Notes: generated from the letters alone by a model not told the origin. A DNA stretch of 64,000 bases from RGIG4079 sp045576735 (GCA_045576735.1 JAZNGZ010000083.1:51397-115396), one strand, 5' to 3'; shown: positions 1-8,479, counted from the stretch's first letter. Numbers and translations: made by a program.

Positions 1-25
1 AAAATCACCGGTTTTGCAAATAAAA

Positions 26-61
26 AGTGCGCATAAGACTCATTTTCAGTCTATGCGCACT
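26..61. terminator. Hairpin, probable terminator of a gene to the left
   Basis: AGTGCGCAT and AGACT pair with AGTCT and ATGCGCACT across a 7-nt loop, with one bulged A at 35. A-rich sequence precedes it and only a weak T-run follows. It probably ends a transcript entering from outside the window; direction is uncertain. Confidence 0.5.
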
Positions 62-90
62 CATTTATGCATAATTTATTCGTTTATTTC

Positions 91-285
91 GGAATCTTCT
101 ATAAATTGCTTTATGGAGATTTATGAATTTTATTTGAGCAGATTTTTGTTTTTTGTTGAATGAACATAGCGAGCTATGCGATTGAAACAAAGATAAAAAG
201 ATGCCAAATAAGAGCATAAAGCACATAAAAGAACCATTCACAAAGACTAAAGTTTAATTAATTCGTGGGGCTTATAGAAGTTCCC
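91..285. repeat. 195-bp inverted-repeat element, copy 1 (MITE-like or structured RNA)
   Basis: This stretch is a close copy of 54941-55134. The ends form imperfect terminal inverted repeats (left GGAATCTTCTATAAATT, right reverse complement GGGAACTTCTATAAGCC). Inside, GCTTTATG pairs with CATAAAGC, and CATAG pairs with CTATG around position 175-190, so the whole unit can fold into one long interrupted hairpin. No coding capacity is evident. It abuts the stop codon of the DJ-1 gene (287) and so forms its 3' untranslated region. Whether it is a non-autonomous transposon or a repeated structural RNA cannot be told from two copies. Confidence 0.75.
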
Positions 286-286
286 T

Positions 287-862
287 TTAGAAATAAAAGT
301 TCATTGAGCGAGTGTAATGCAACATTCCGCTGCCCACTTCTTGAGCCACACCTTCGCCCATTGAATTAGCCACGATAGCCAATGCAAAGCGTAATGCAGT
401 AGCAGGGCCGTTGGCAGTAATGATATTATCGAGAGCTACGACTGGAGTGTCGCGCATCACTGCTTTCACACATTCGCCTTCAAAACCGGGATAGCAAGTC
501 GCTTCTTTTCCATCAAGAATGCCGAGAGGATAAAGCACAACCGCGGGAGCAGCACATATTGCGGCAATTTTACCACCGGCTTGAGCATGAGCTTTGAGAG
601 CTTTGCTGAGAGTTTCGCTATTGGCCAAATTGGTTGAGCCGGGCATTCCTCCGGGAGCAATGAGCCATTCGGCGTTAGCCAAATCAGCCTCACAGATAAG
701 CATATCGGCCAATACAGGAATACCATGAGCGCCAAGCACTTTATGATCGTCAGTAATCGACACTGTCTTTAAATCCATACCGGCACGACGCATAACATCA
801 ACAACAGTCAACGCTTCTATTTCCTCAAATCCTTCGGCTAAAAATAAAAATGATCGCTTCAT
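287..862 (-). CDS. DJ-1/PfpI family protein (putative deglycase/glyoxalase III-like)
   Basis: A 191-residue single-domain protein of the DJ-1/ThiJ/PfpI superfamily, a normal length for the bacterial DJ-1 subfamily. The N-terminal GFEEIEA segment carries the conserved Glu (about residues 14-17) that supports the nucleophile, and AAICAAPAV (about 101-109) carries the nucleophilic-elbow Cys103. The family is associated with protection against methylglyoxal damage or oxidative stress, but substrate cannot be assigned from sequence. There is no signal peptide, so it is cytosolic. The gene is monocistronic, with a near-consensus -7 element (TAACTTTA, minus strand, 915-922) upstream and the inverted-repeat element immediately downstream. 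Confidence 0.93.
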   Translation of the reverse strand: MKRSFLFLAEGFEEIEALTVVDVMRRAGMDLKTVSITDDHKVLGAHGIPVLADMLICEADLANAEWLIAPGGMPGSTNLANSETLSKALKAHAQAGGKIAAICAAPAVVLYPLGILDGKEATCYPGFEGECVKAVMRDTPVVALDNIITANGPATALRFALAIVANSMGEGVAQEVGSGMLHYTRSMNFYF

Positions 863-1194
863 AAAATTTACATTAAGTTTGTAGGTTAATAATTGATTGT
901 TTTTTTCAACTTCGTAAAGTTATATAAAAAATAACACATCTCAAACCTTTTTTGTTTAATCCCCCTTAAGAATTTTCCTAAATATTATTAAGAATGCTAC
1001 ATTTGCAATTTATCGCAACCTCAAAACAATATCATTCACAGATTTTCACTGACACACGCAGATGTTTATTTTTAGGACACATTTATTTTCCCTTTACACA
1101 AATAACTCCAAATTGCCATCTAAAAATCAACAAAATCGACAAATTATGATAGAAATTTGTTATATTTGCAGAATAATGGCAAAAGATATAGAGA
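863..1194. other. Intergenic region between divergent genes
   Basis: This 332-bp AT-rich gap separates the divergent DJ-1 and DUF3791 genes. It holds a near-consensus -7 box for DJ-1 (TAAAGTTA on the plus strand at 915-922) and the -7 box TATATTTG (1161-1168) for the rightward cassette. A very short frame at 1176 (nine codons) ends before the DUF3791 start and is not thought to be a gene. I see nothing else. Confidence 0.6.
1161..1168 (+). promoter_or_regulatory. -7 promoter element of the DUF3791/DUF3990 cassette
   Basis: TATATTTG matches the Bacteroidota -7 consensus TAnnTTTG exactly. The predicted transcript would start about 20 nt before the DUF3791 start at 1195. No convincing -33 TTG is present at the usual distance. 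Confidence 0.6.
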
Positions 1195-1413
1195 ATGGAC
1201 TTTAAAACATTAAATTTCACGATATTTTGCATTGGAAGTGTTGCCGACCACTTGAAGATGAGTGCTCGCGATATATATCACAAAATGCAAGAAGCAAACA
1301 TTATATCGGGATATATTGTTCCATGCTACGACGTATTACACACCTTCTCAAAAGAATATATTGTGGAAGACCTCATCAATTTTATGCAGAAAAAAGGAGT
1401 CTTAGTCCAATGA
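1195..1413 (+). CDS. DUF3791-type small protein (first gene of putative TA cassette)
   Basis: A 72-residue protein with the pattern I associate with DUF3791: an N-terminal IFCIGSVADHLKMS helix, a YHKMQEANI helix, then YIVPCYDVLHTFSKEYIVED. Its stop overlaps the start of the next gene (ATGA), which implies translational coupling. Genes of this type commonly precede DUF3990 genes, and I infer a partner or antitoxin role. No DNA-binding motif is obvious. Function is unproven, and the family name is from memory. Confidence 0.72.
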   Translation: MDFKTLNFTIFCIGSVADHLKMSARDIYHKMQEANIISGYIVPCYDVLHTFSKEYIVEDLINFMQKKGVLVQ

Positions 1414-1883
1414 GAATATATCACACATCTAATATTGAAGTAGCAAAGCCCAACATAAAATACTCACGAAACTACCTTGATTTCGGGAGAGGGTTTTATT
1501 GTACCATATTAGAATCACAAGCCATAAAGTATGGACAACGATTTATCAAAAAAGGAGAAAATGCCTATCTAAATATATATGAATTAGACGAAATTGTATT
1601 CACTCGATTTACTCATAAAAAATTCGAGAAATATGATAGTGAATGGCTTGATTTTGTTTTAAAAAGTCGAAAAGGAATATCAAAATCAACATTTGACATT
1701 ATTGAAGAGGGAATTGCCGATGACCAAGTATTTGACACTATTGACTTATATTTTTCGGGAATATATACACGTGAGCAAGCTCTCAATCAATTAATGTTCA
1801 AAAAGCCTAACCATCAGATTTGCATTACAAACCAATCAATTCTCAACGATTTTTTGACTCATATCTCTTCTCAAAAATTATAA
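1410..1883 (+). CDS. DUF3990 family protein, predicted ADP-ribosyltransferase-like toxin
   Basis: A 157-residue protein starting MRIYHTSNIEV at the ATG that overlaps the upstream stop; a longer frame exists from 1227, but it would run through the DUF3791 gene and is rejected. The DFGRGFYCT motif (about residues 25-33), followed by a QAIKYG helix, is the hallmark of DUF3990, a family linked by fold prediction to ADP-ribosyltransferases. The expected reaction would be transfer of ADP-ribose from NAD to a macromolecule, with the YHTS strand and DFG-GFY strand lining the NAD pocket. No secretion signal is present. Its position between two small proteins suggests a toxin-antitoxin module; this is inference. 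Confidence 0.75.
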   Translation: MRIYHTSNIEVAKPNIKYSRNYLDFGRGFYCTILESQAIKYGQRFIKKGENAYLNIYELDEIVFTRFTHKKFEKYDSEWLDFVLKSRKGISKSTFDIIEEGIADDQVFDTIDLYFSGIYTREQALNQLMFKKPNHQICITNQSILNDFLTHISSQKL

Positions 1884-1887
1884 TATA

Positions 1888-2100
1888 ATGATTGCGAATA
1901 AAATACTATTACAACGAAAATATGCTCGTATTGTAAAGTTATTTGCCGAGAACAACCGCATCTCCTACGAAGAGGCTCTAAACCTATTCTATAACTCAAA
2001 AACCTTTGAGCTAATAAGCAACGGCATTGCCGACATGCACTGCCTAAGTGATGAATATTTAGCTGAAGAACTCACGATTGAATGTTTTCCAAGCAAATAA
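1888..2100 (+). CDS. Small helical protein, third gene of the DUF3990 cassette
   Basis: A 70-residue acidic, probably all-helical protein that starts 4 nt after the DUF3990 stop. It carries the pattern FAENNRISYEEALNLFYNS followed by ISNGIADMHCLSDEYLAEEL. Proteins of this kind recur next to DUF3990 genes in Bacteroidota and Firmicutes, and databases may label it DUF3791-like. It could be an antitoxin or accessory subunit. It ends just before a 20-bp perfect terminator hairpin, which closes the operon. Confidence 0.7.
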   Translation: MIANKILLQRKYARIVKLFAENNRISYEEALNLFYNSKTFELISNGIADMHCLSDEYLAEELTIECFPSK

Positions 2101-2113
2101 GCTATATATATGA

Positions 2114-2164
2114 AACAAGTAATCCGAGTTGAGATTTTAATGCACTCAACTCGGATTACTTGTT
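2114..2164. terminator. Bidirectional hairpin between convergent genes
   Basis: A perfect 20-bp stem (2114-2133 with 2145-2164, core AGTAATCCGAGTTGAG) and 11-nt loop sit between the rightward DUF3990 cassette and the leftward lipoprotein gene. It is A-rich on one side and T-rich on the other, so it should work on both strands. Confidence 0.8.
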
Positions 2165-2218
2165 ATTAATTATTTCTGTCCAATAAAAATTTATCGGATA
2201 TTGTATTTTATCAAAATT

Positions 2219-2911
2219 CTATTTCCTTTTTACCGGGCGAACAGTATAGCCGGCATATCTCACTATTGAATAAGATATATCATGACTAGACTCACTCGCT
2301 CTCAGCATACTCACCAATGGCAAATCTTCTGTTGTAAATGTTCCACTAACATACCATCCAATAGTAGTTTCATGGTTACGATAGCCATTGGCAATAGTTC
2401 CCGCAGCCGGAAAAAAAACACTATTCCCATTGGGGCCTGTTACTTTACAACCATTTACCCCTTCATATGTCATCCATGTAAAAGTACAATTTGTAATCAA
2501 CTCGTCTAACTCGTCATGAGTAGGCAATCTCCAATCATTGCCCCATTTATGACGTGCCACATCATATTGTGTGCCACTTATTTCATCTCCAAGATACTCA
2601 TATTCAGTTTCTTTATCCAATTTCCCATCATTATTCTTATCGTTATAATAGTGATAATTACTTAAAGTATAGTCATCTTTTTCCTCTAATTCTCCCCATG
2701 CATAATAGCCACCATACTGTTCGGGCGAAGAGGCTCCGACATTCCAACCAGCCCAAATAAGGCCACTCGGGAGACCTAAATCGACCTCTTGCGTCAAACT
2801 AATTCCATATTCATCTATTATAGGAGTTCCAGGTTCATCATTCTCACATGATGCAAATCCCATGCATAAAGCCATACAAGCTCCAATTCTTAAAATTTTA
2901 AGTTTGTTCAT
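2219..2911 (-). CDS. FISUMP-type lipoprotein
   Basis: A 230-residue predicted lipoprotein. The N-terminus has a signal peptide with lipobox-like ending ACMALCMGFASC (Cys about residue 22). The rest matches the FISUMP-type paralogous domain common in Bacteroidota surface lipoproteins: VGASSPEQYGGYYAWGE, WRLPTHDELDEL, then CKVTGPNGNSVFFPAAG. DKNNDGKLDKE (about residues 91-101) resembles an EF-hand calcium loop. Role unknown; a surface-exposed protein is likely. The promoter contains a nine-base G/C homopolymer in its spacer, which suggests phase variation. It is transcribed toward the terminator at 2114-2164. Confidence 0.82.
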   Translation of the reverse strand: MNKLKILRIGACMALCMGFASCENDEPGTPIIDEYGISLTQEVDLGLPSGLIWAGWNVGASSPEQYGGYYAWGELEEKDDYTLSNYHYYNDKNNDGKLDKETEYEYLGDEISGTQYDVARHKWGNDWRLPTHDELDELITNCTFTWMTYEGVNGCKVTGPNGNSVFFPAAGTIANGYRNHETTIGWYVSGTFTTEDLPLVSMLRASESSHDISYSIVRYAGYTVRPVKRK

Positions 2912-2949
2912 AATGTTATTTCATTTTTAAGTTAATATCTTATGGATTA

Positions 2950-2981
2950 CAAATATATGCATAATTTACCCCCCCCCACAA
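2950..2981 (-). promoter_or_regulatory. Promoter with poly-G tract in the -33/-7 spacer
   Basis: On the minus strand, TTG (2981-2979) and TATATTTG (2957-2950) are 21 nt apart. The spacer contains T followed by nine G (2977-2969), then TAAATTATGCA. The optimum spacer elsewhere in this window is 19-21 nt. Slippage of the G tract would change spacing and so promoter strength for the lipoprotein gene. Confidence 0.65.
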
Positions 2982-3115
2982 GTTAAAAAAGATTAAAATC
3001 CCATATTTTTCATAATACCCTTATAAAAACTCCACTAAAATTTCCACCAAGTTAAACACTTCAAATAATTTTTTCTTTCGGTTTAATTTATTACTTTTGG
3101 AGAAATTTATCACCC

Positions 3116-4129
3116 ATGAAAATTACGACATACATATTGACTTTATTAACCTCTATTTGTGGTTTATTCATATTTGCATCTTGCTCCGATAGTAATCAGC
3201 AATATAAGACCGAGGGGGTGGTGTGGAATACTCAATATCACATCACTTATATGGCACCGAAAACGCTCGATGATTCCATTCAGCCGGTGTTGCGAGAGGT
3301 AGAGTTATCTTTGTCGCCTTTCTGCCCCAACTCTTTAATTACTCGCATCAACAATGGCGAAGATGTTGAAGTTGACTCAATGTTAGCAACAGTATTTGAA
3401 ACGTCAAAGCAAGTCAACCAATGGAGTAGCGGAGCATTTGACCCTTCAGTTTCTCCACTTATCAACCTTTGGGGATTTGGCTACAAAAATTATGGTACTC
3501 CCCCCACCCAATCACAGATAGATAGCGCATTAATGTTTGTAGGCATCGACTCTTGCTTCATAGTTGATAATCGCATTAAGAAAAAACACCCTCGCACCGA
3601 GTTTAATTTCAGTGCAATCACCAAGGGCTATGGTTGCGACATGACAGCTTCAATGATGCGCCGTAATGGTTGTAATGATTTCATGATTGAGATTGGTGGT
3701 GACATGGTTATTGCCGGAAAGAATCCCCAAGGAAAGCCGTGGCGTGTGATGATAGATGCTCCTATCGACAACGACACGTCTATAACCCACTCATCAGCCG
3801 CTATAATCGAGGTTAGCGATTGTGGCATCGCTACTTCGGGCAACTATCGCAACTTCCGAAAAGACAAAAACGGCAAGAAAACCGGACACACTATCAATCC
3901 TAAAACCGGACACCCGGTTATCACCTCCACATTAAGTGCTACCGTGATAGCACCCAATGCCATTATGGCCGATGCTCTTGCCACTGCTTGCATGGCAATG
4001 CCTCACAACGAAGCCCTAAAAATGATTGAAGCAATCCCCTTAACTTCGGCAATGCTCATAACTGCCGATTCCATCTCCGGGCAATGGAACATAGCAACCA
4101 CTTCACAATTTCCTCGAATCATAAAATAA
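3116..4129 (+). CDS. apbE: FAD:protein FMN transferase, ApbE family lipoprotein
   Basis: A 337-residue ApbE protein, which covalently attaches FMN from FAD to Thr residues of Rnf/Nqr-type electron transport subunits, in a Mg2+-dependent reaction on the periplasmic side. The signal peptide ends in FASC (Cys about 23), so it is an exported lipoprotein. Family features are visible: SLSPFCPNSLITRIN, FDPSVSPLINLWGFG, FNFSAITKGYGCD, the FAD-contacting MIEIGGDMVIAGKNP, and the metal site near ATSGNYRNF and HTINPKTGHP, with ADALATACM near the C-terminus. Full length. A -7 box TACTTTTG lies at 3092-3099. No rnf or nqr genes are in the window, so its targets lie elsewhere. Confidence 0.95.
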   Translation: MKITTYILTLLTSICGLFIFASCSDSNQQYKTEGVVWNTQYHITYMAPKTLDDSIQPVLREVELSLSPFCPNSLITRINNGEDVEVDSMLATVFETSKQVNQWSSGAFDPSVSPLINLWGFGYKNYGTPPTQSQIDSALMFVGIDSCFIVDNRIKKKHPRTEFNFSAITKGYGCDMTASMMRRNGCNDFMIEIGGDMVIAGKNPQGKPWRVMIDAPIDNDTSITHSSAAIIEVSDCGIATSGNYRNFRKDKNGKKTGHTINPKTGHPVITSTLSATVIAPNAIMADALATACMAMPHNEALKMIEAIPLTSAMLITADSISGQWNIATTSQFPRIIK

Positions 4130-4186
4130 AACTCTTAACATCTTGTTTTTTTGCATTTTATCCTTATATTTGCAAAAAACAATACC

Positions 4187-5029
4187 ATGAGAAAAATACT
4201 TATCTCCATACTTTTTGCGATTATAGCCTCCATGTTATGCCATGCACAAGATGATAGCATTTACTATCTTATGCCCAATGAAGAGCCTATTATCAAAAAG
4301 CATATTGACAGATTAGAGATATTAAATAACAGGCTCAATAAATTAGGCATTAATACCGAACAAAAAAACATTTATTTTCATATCACTCGCGATGCTAATT
4401 CGGAAAGCATCTACTTGCGAACAAGCAAATCTGATATTTTAGGGGACAAGAGCAACCGACGCTTAATAGTTGGAGATAATTCTTATCCCATAACATTTGA
4501 TTTTGATTACCAATATGCCACATTCTCCCCTATTGATTCAATCGGAAGCTATGGACATCGCAATGACACATATCTACAAAAAAGACTCATCATTGAATAT
4601 AGCCCTATTATATATAAACAACATAAGTTTTCCAGCATTGCCAATATTATAATTTCGGGTGACAACGGATTGAATGCAATTGAGCCAAAATTTCCAGAAA
4701 TAAAAGAATTGGATTCATTAAAATATTCCACAATCAGCGATACCATTTATGTAAAGATTGCACACCACGATATGCAAGCCATTTCAATTAAAGCATGGAG
4801 CAGTTGTGACAACATTCACATTTATGACGGATCAGTCCCACCCTATTTCGACCGATATGAGACAATCCCATTGGAACAAAATCTATTTGACAATTGGAAT
4901 AAGCCATCAATGCCTTCAATTTTTGAATCAGAAAAATATAAAAGATCAATACTACCAAAAAATCAAAACACTTACTACCAAATAATCATTCGAAACGGAT
5001 CGGCCTCATTGAGCCATTTCAAATTTTAA
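4187..5029 (+). CDS. Secreted hypothetical protein
   Basis: A 280-residue protein with a clear signal peptide (MRKILISILFAIIASMLCHAQ, cleavage after HAQ). The upstream in-frame start at 4151 is rejected because it lies before the -7 box TATATTTG (4165-4172) and would spoil the signal peptide. The mature part is hydrophilic with alternating short beta segments and no domain I recognise. It ends with SLSHFKF and no sorting domain. It follows apbE by 57 nt but has its own promoter, so co-regulation is doubtful. A strong hairpin (5064-5094) follows. Function unknown; periplasmic or outer-surface location is inferred. Confidence 0.75.
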   Translation: MRKILISILFAIIASMLCHAQDDSIYYLMPNEEPIIKKHIDRLEILNNRLNKLGINTEQKNIYFHITRDANSESIYLRTSKSDILGDKSNRRLIVGDNSYPITFDFDYQYATFSPIDSIGSYGHRNDTYLQKRLIIEYSPIIYKQHKFSSIANIIISGDNGLNAIEPKFPEIKELDSLKYSTISDTIYVKIAHHDMQAISIKAWSSCDNIHIYDGSVPPYFDRYETIPLEQNLFDNWNKPSMPSIFESEKYKRSILPKNQNTYYQIIIRNGSASLSHFKF

Positions 5030-5063
5030 TTTCTATCTCACAAAATAATCCCCATTATAACGT

Positions 5064-5094
5064 CCACAGGGTTGTCATCGCGACAACCCTGTGG
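5064..5094. terminator. Strong hairpin downstream of the secreted protein gene
   Basis: CCACAGGGTTGTC pairs perfectly with GACAACCCTGTGG across a 5-nt loop (ATCGC). No U-run follows, so it may be a processing or stability element rather than a classical terminator. It separates the secreted protein gene from the two-component pair. Confidence 0.55.
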
Positions 5095-5258
5095 GTGGTT
5101 TAACCTTAAATCTAATACCATGAAAACACAGTGCAATATAGTAATTTCGCACTAAAAACATATAAAAACGCCGTTCTGTTGAGAGATTAACAGATTTTAA
5201 CCCAAAAATCAATAGTTAGTTTGTATCTTTAACAACAGAATTAAAAACTAACAATATC

Positions 5259-5969
5259 ATGAGAGTAAAAATCCTTGTTGTTGACGACGAAGAATCAATT
5301 TGCGAAATACTAAAATATAACCTTGAAAAGGAAGGCTATGAGGTTGATTGTGCCTATAGTGCCGAAGAAGCTTTGGCACACGACCTAGCTAGTTATTCAA
5401 TATTCATCTTAGATATAATGATGGATCGCATTAGCGGTTTTGACTTTGCAAAACGACTCAAAAACAACATTGCAACCGAAAATACTCCCATTATATTCTG
5501 CTCGGCTCTCGACGGAGAAGACGACACCGTGATGGGACTTAATATTGGTGGAGACGATTATATCACCAAACCATTTGTAATCAGCGAGGTACTTGCGCGC
5601 GTAAGGGCAGTATTGCGACGTTCTCACATTGCTCAACACCATGCTTATAATATCTCAAAAAGCATATACGAGCCCGACATCACATTTAAGGCTCTACGCG
5701 TAGACCGAAATGAGAAATTGGCCTACGTGAACGGCGAAGACATCCAGCTCACAAAAACCGAATTCGACATTTTATTATTCTTCCTTACACACCGCAATCG
5801 CATTTACTCACGCGAAGAGATTATTCGCCAAGTGTGGGGTTGCGATGTTGTTGTAACAAATCGCACAATTGACACCAATATCACCCGGCTTCGCAAGAAA
5901 CTCGGTGACTATGGCAACAACATAATCACTCGTTTAGGATTTGGATATGGTTTTAAAGAAGCCATTTAG
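5259..5969 (+). CDS. OmpR/PhoB-family response regulator (RprY-like)
   Basis: A 236-residue DNA-binding response regulator. The receiver domain occupies about residues 1-120, with acidic pocket Asp9/Asp10, phospho-acceptor Asp52 (FILDIMMD) and Lys104 (YITKPF). A winged-helix trans_reg_C domain fills about 140-234 (LTKTEFDILLFFLTHRN, RTIDTNITRLRKKLG). Phosphorylation by the overlapping downstream kinase should promote dimerisation and DNA binding. It resembles Bacteroides RprY, but orthology cannot be proven here. A near-consensus -7 box TATCTTTA sits at 5224-5231, leaving a leader of about 20 nt. Confidence 0.94.
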   Translation: MRVKILVVDDEESICEILKYNLEKEGYEVDCAYSAEEALAHDLASYSIFILDIMMDRISGFDFAKRLKNNIATENTPIIFCSALDGEDDTVMGLNIGGDDYITKPFVISEVLARVRAVLRRSHIAQHHAYNISKSIYEPDITFKALRVDRNEKLAYVNGEDIQLTKTEFDILLFFLTHRNRIYSREEIIRQVWGCDVVVTNRTIDTNITRLRKKLGDYGNNIITRLGFGYGFKEAI

Positions 5970-7347
5970 CTATCAATGGCGACTATTCTTCCCTCTTGTC
6001 GCTTTGCTGTGGTTTACAATCGCAGCAATGGTGACGTTTCAATATCGACGAGAAAAAACATATCGTAGCGAAACTGTAAAAAACCAACTTGAGTTTGTTA
6101 CTCAACGCGTTGTCTATGCCTATGAGCATAATGCTAACTTGGAGCCATTTATGGCCTTCATCAATGAATATTTCAAACAATCGGTTTATAACGGGGCACG
6201 AATTTCGGTATACAATACCACAACCAACGAGTTGATATACTCTTTAGGGGAGCCAATTAAGCTCAACAAGACCGAAGCCGACAAACGACCAAACTTCTTC
6301 TACTCCGAACAACTTTGTAAGAATGGCGAAGTTATCGTTTATACAGCCATGCCCTACACCATGAGTTTGACGGAGGTTCTTGCGCCCGATAGCACAATGT
6401 GGGTAACCATTATACTCTTGGCCTTATTTGTTACAATAATAGCATTTATATCGACTTTTTATATTGGGAAAACGGTAAAACTACTCCGCAACTTTGCCAA
6501 ACAAGCGGCAACAGAGAAACATCTTGATGCTACATTTGAATTTCCCAAAGATGAACTTGGCGAGGTGTCACAACAAATCGTAAATCTCTTCAATAGCAAA
6601 ACAAAAGCAATTGAAGAGAGCGAAAAGGAGCATAAAGTTGCTCTTGCCGCCATTGAAGAGAAAAGTCGAATGAAACGTGAGCTAACAAACAACATCAACC
6701 ACGAAATCAAAACCCCGGTAGGAATTATAAAAGGATATATCGACACGATTGCCGATGACCCCGAAATGCCCGACGGCACTCGAAATCATTTTATTTCAAA
6801 AACACAAGAGCAAATAACACGTTTATGCAACTTGCTCAACGACATCTCCACTATCACGCGTCTGAACGAAACAACCGCAGCTATTCCCACCGAAAAACTT
6901 AATTTCCACGACTTAGTTTACACCATTGTTAACGATGTGATTGAATCGGGGTCAAACAATGATATGGAATTGACCTTCGACATTCCTCTCGACTGCATTA
7001 TCGATGGAAACTCATCATTGCTTAATAGCACTATTTCTAACCTGATTAAAAACTCTGTAGCCTACTCTCGTGGCACATTAATGCGACTAAAATTAGTAGC
7101 AGAAGATGATGATTTCTACACATTCAAATATTATGACAATGGCACCGGCGTAGAAGAGGAACACATTCCTCATCTTTTCGACCGCTTTTATCGCGTAGAT
7201 GCCGGGCGCTCTCGTAAAGCCGGTGGCACCGGGTTAGGGCTCCCTATCGTAAAAAACACCATTCTCACACACGGAGGGAAAATAACAGTAAGAAATCGTC
7301 CAAAAGGTGGCCTCGAATTCACATTCAGCTTGCCTAAATCAAAATAG
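5947..7347 (+). CDS. Sensor histidine kinase (RprX-like)
   Basis: A 466-residue membrane kinase using the ATG at 5947 (an in-frame TTG lies at 5941); it overlaps the regulator gene by 23 nt, so the two are co-translated. Order: TM1 (about 13-31), extracytoplasmic sensor (about 35-150), TM2 (about 153-172), HAMP-like linker, coiled coil with many Glu/Lys, HisKA with NHEIKTPVGI (His about 252), and HATPase_c with N box NLIKNSVAYS, DNGTG, FDRFYRVD and GGTGLGLPIVK. All catalytic boxes are intact. The periplasmic domain has no recognisable ligand fold, so the signal is unknown. A symmetrical terminator follows 5 nt after the stop. Confidence 0.94.
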   Translation: MVLKKPFSYQWRLFFPLVALLWFTIAAMVTFQYRREKTYRSETVKNQLEFVTQRVVYAYEHNANLEPFMAFINEYFKQSVYNGARISVYNTTTNELIYSLGEPIKLNKTEADKRPNFFYSEQLCKNGEVIVYTAMPYTMSLTEVLAPDSTMWVTIILLALFVTIIAFISTFYIGKTVKLLRNFAKQAATEKHLDATFEFPKDELGEVSQQIVNLFNSKTKAIEESEKEHKVALAAIEEKSRMKRELTNNINHEIKTPVGIIKGYIDTIADDPEMPDGTRNHFISKTQEQITRLCNLLNDISTITRLNETTAAIPTEKLNFHDLVYTIVNDVIESGSNNDMELTFDIPLDCIIDGNSSLLNSTISNLIKNSVAYSRGTLMRLKLVAEDDDFYTFKYYDNGTGVEEEHIPHLFDRFYRVDAGRSRKAGGTGLGLPIVKNTILTHGGKITVRNRPKGGLEFTFSLPKSK

Positions 7348-7352
7348 CAAAC

Positions 7353-7396
7353 AATAAAAACGCAGAATTTATCTGATTAAATTCTGCGTTTTTATT
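7353..7396. terminator. Bidirectional intrinsic terminator
   Basis: A perfect 19-bp stem (7353-7371 with 7378-7396) has an A-run at the start and a T-run at the end around the GC core ACGCAGAATTTA. It ends both the kinase transcript from the left and the polysaccharide operon from the right. Confidence 0.9.
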
Positions 7397-7411
7397 ATAT
7401 TATATTTGCGT

Positions 7412-8479
7412 CTAATAAACTTCAGTTGTTTGTCGCGCTACGCTATCCCAATCATAACCCGACAAATCATATTCATATGCTTGCTCATTGGAATAGGTTT
7501 TCTCTATTTTCTCGGCCAAATCATCAGCATCACACTTCTTAGCATAACATTCTTTGGGCAATTCAATGAGATGCGTTGCCGAAATATCCGACACAACCAT
7601 AGGTAAACCATAGTTCATTGCTTCAAGCATCACCAAGGGGAAACCTTCATTTTCAGAAGACAAAACAAACATGCGCGCATGGCTATATAACTGACGAAGA
7701 TTTTCACCGCCAACAAAACCGGCAAAAATCACCTTCTTATTCACATCTAACTCTTTAAGATGTTGCAAATGTCCATCGCCATGATCGGCAGCTCCGGCTA
7801 TTACCAATTGTTTCACACAATCGAGTTTATTCACTGCCTCAACAAGATATTCAAATCCCTTCTCAGGAGTGATACGCCCCACTCCAAGCACATATTCTCC
7901 TTTTTTTGCCCCTATTTTCTCAAGATAGTCAATGCTCTCACTGCGTGTAATAGAGTCAATTCCATTAGGGACATATACCGATTTTTTTTGTATTGCCTCA
8001 GGAGCCTTCTCCAACTGAAATTTGTTTACAAAAATGATTTTATTGGCAAATCCAAATGACAATGACTCACTCATGCGCAAAATCATTTTTGCTACTGTTC
8101 CCCACTTTTTATGTTCATAGTTAGCACTATGATAAGTAATCACCACCTTAAAGCCAAATAATCGCAACAAAGGGGTAAACATTCCGGGGCCAATGTTATG
8201 AATATGCACAACATCTACTCGATGAAACAACAAGTGCATACAACACAAAAAAGTGTGAAACACCGCCTCAAAACCCTTGATGCGAGTAGAAGGCAAATCT
8301 ACAAATGAAATTCGTGGATAATGAGCTAAACGTGTTTCAGATGATAAATACGGACGACGACGATACACCTTTATCGCTTCAACAAAACCGCCAAAGCGTG
8401 GATACAAACATTCGCAGTGACGCTCCACGCCTCCTTGAATATCAGGAAATCCTCTTGTGCCTATTACCGCTATTCTCAT
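7412..8479 (-). CDS. GT4 glycosyltransferase with DUF1972-type N-terminus
   Basis: A 355-residue cytoplasmic GT-B glycosyltransferase. The N-terminus MRIAVIGTRGFPDIQGGVER is typical of the DUF1972/GT4 subgroup that includes rhamnosyl- and glucosyltransferases. The C-terminal half carries VLGVGRITPEKGFEYLVEA and the nucleotide-sugar motif SSENEGFPLVMLEAMNYGLP (E-x7-E). It should transfer a sugar from NDP-sugar to the lipid-linked repeat unit of the polysaccharide. It is the last gene of the operon and overlaps the previous one by 4 nt. Donor and linkage are unknown. Confidence 0.9.
   Translation of the reverse strand: MRIAVIGTRGFPDIQGGVERHCECLYPRFGGFVEAIKVYRRRPYLSSETRLAHYPRISFVDLPSTRIKGFEAVFHTFLCCMHLLFHRVDVVHIHNIGPGMFTPLLRLFGFKVVITYHSANYEHKKWGTVAKMILRMSESLSFGFANKIIFVNKFQLEKAPEAIQKKSVYVPNGIDSITRSESIDYLEKIGAKKGEYVLGVGRITPEKGFEYLVEAVNKLDCVKQLVIAGAADHGDGHLQHLKELDVNKKVIFAGFVGGENLRQLYSHARMFVLSSENEGFPLVMLEAMNYGLPMVVSDISATHLIELPKECYAKKCDADDLAEKIEKTYSNEQAYEYDLSGYDWDSVARQTTEVY

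Noticed and set aside
1227..1409. Longer start for the DUF3990 protein
   Set aside because: The extra 61 residues would be read through the DUF3791 gene in another frame; the ATG in the ATGA overlap gives the family start.
5120..5155. 12-codon frame MKTQCNIVISH before the response regulator
   Set aside because: No Cys- or amino-acid-run leader pattern or attenuator follows it, and it is too short to support.
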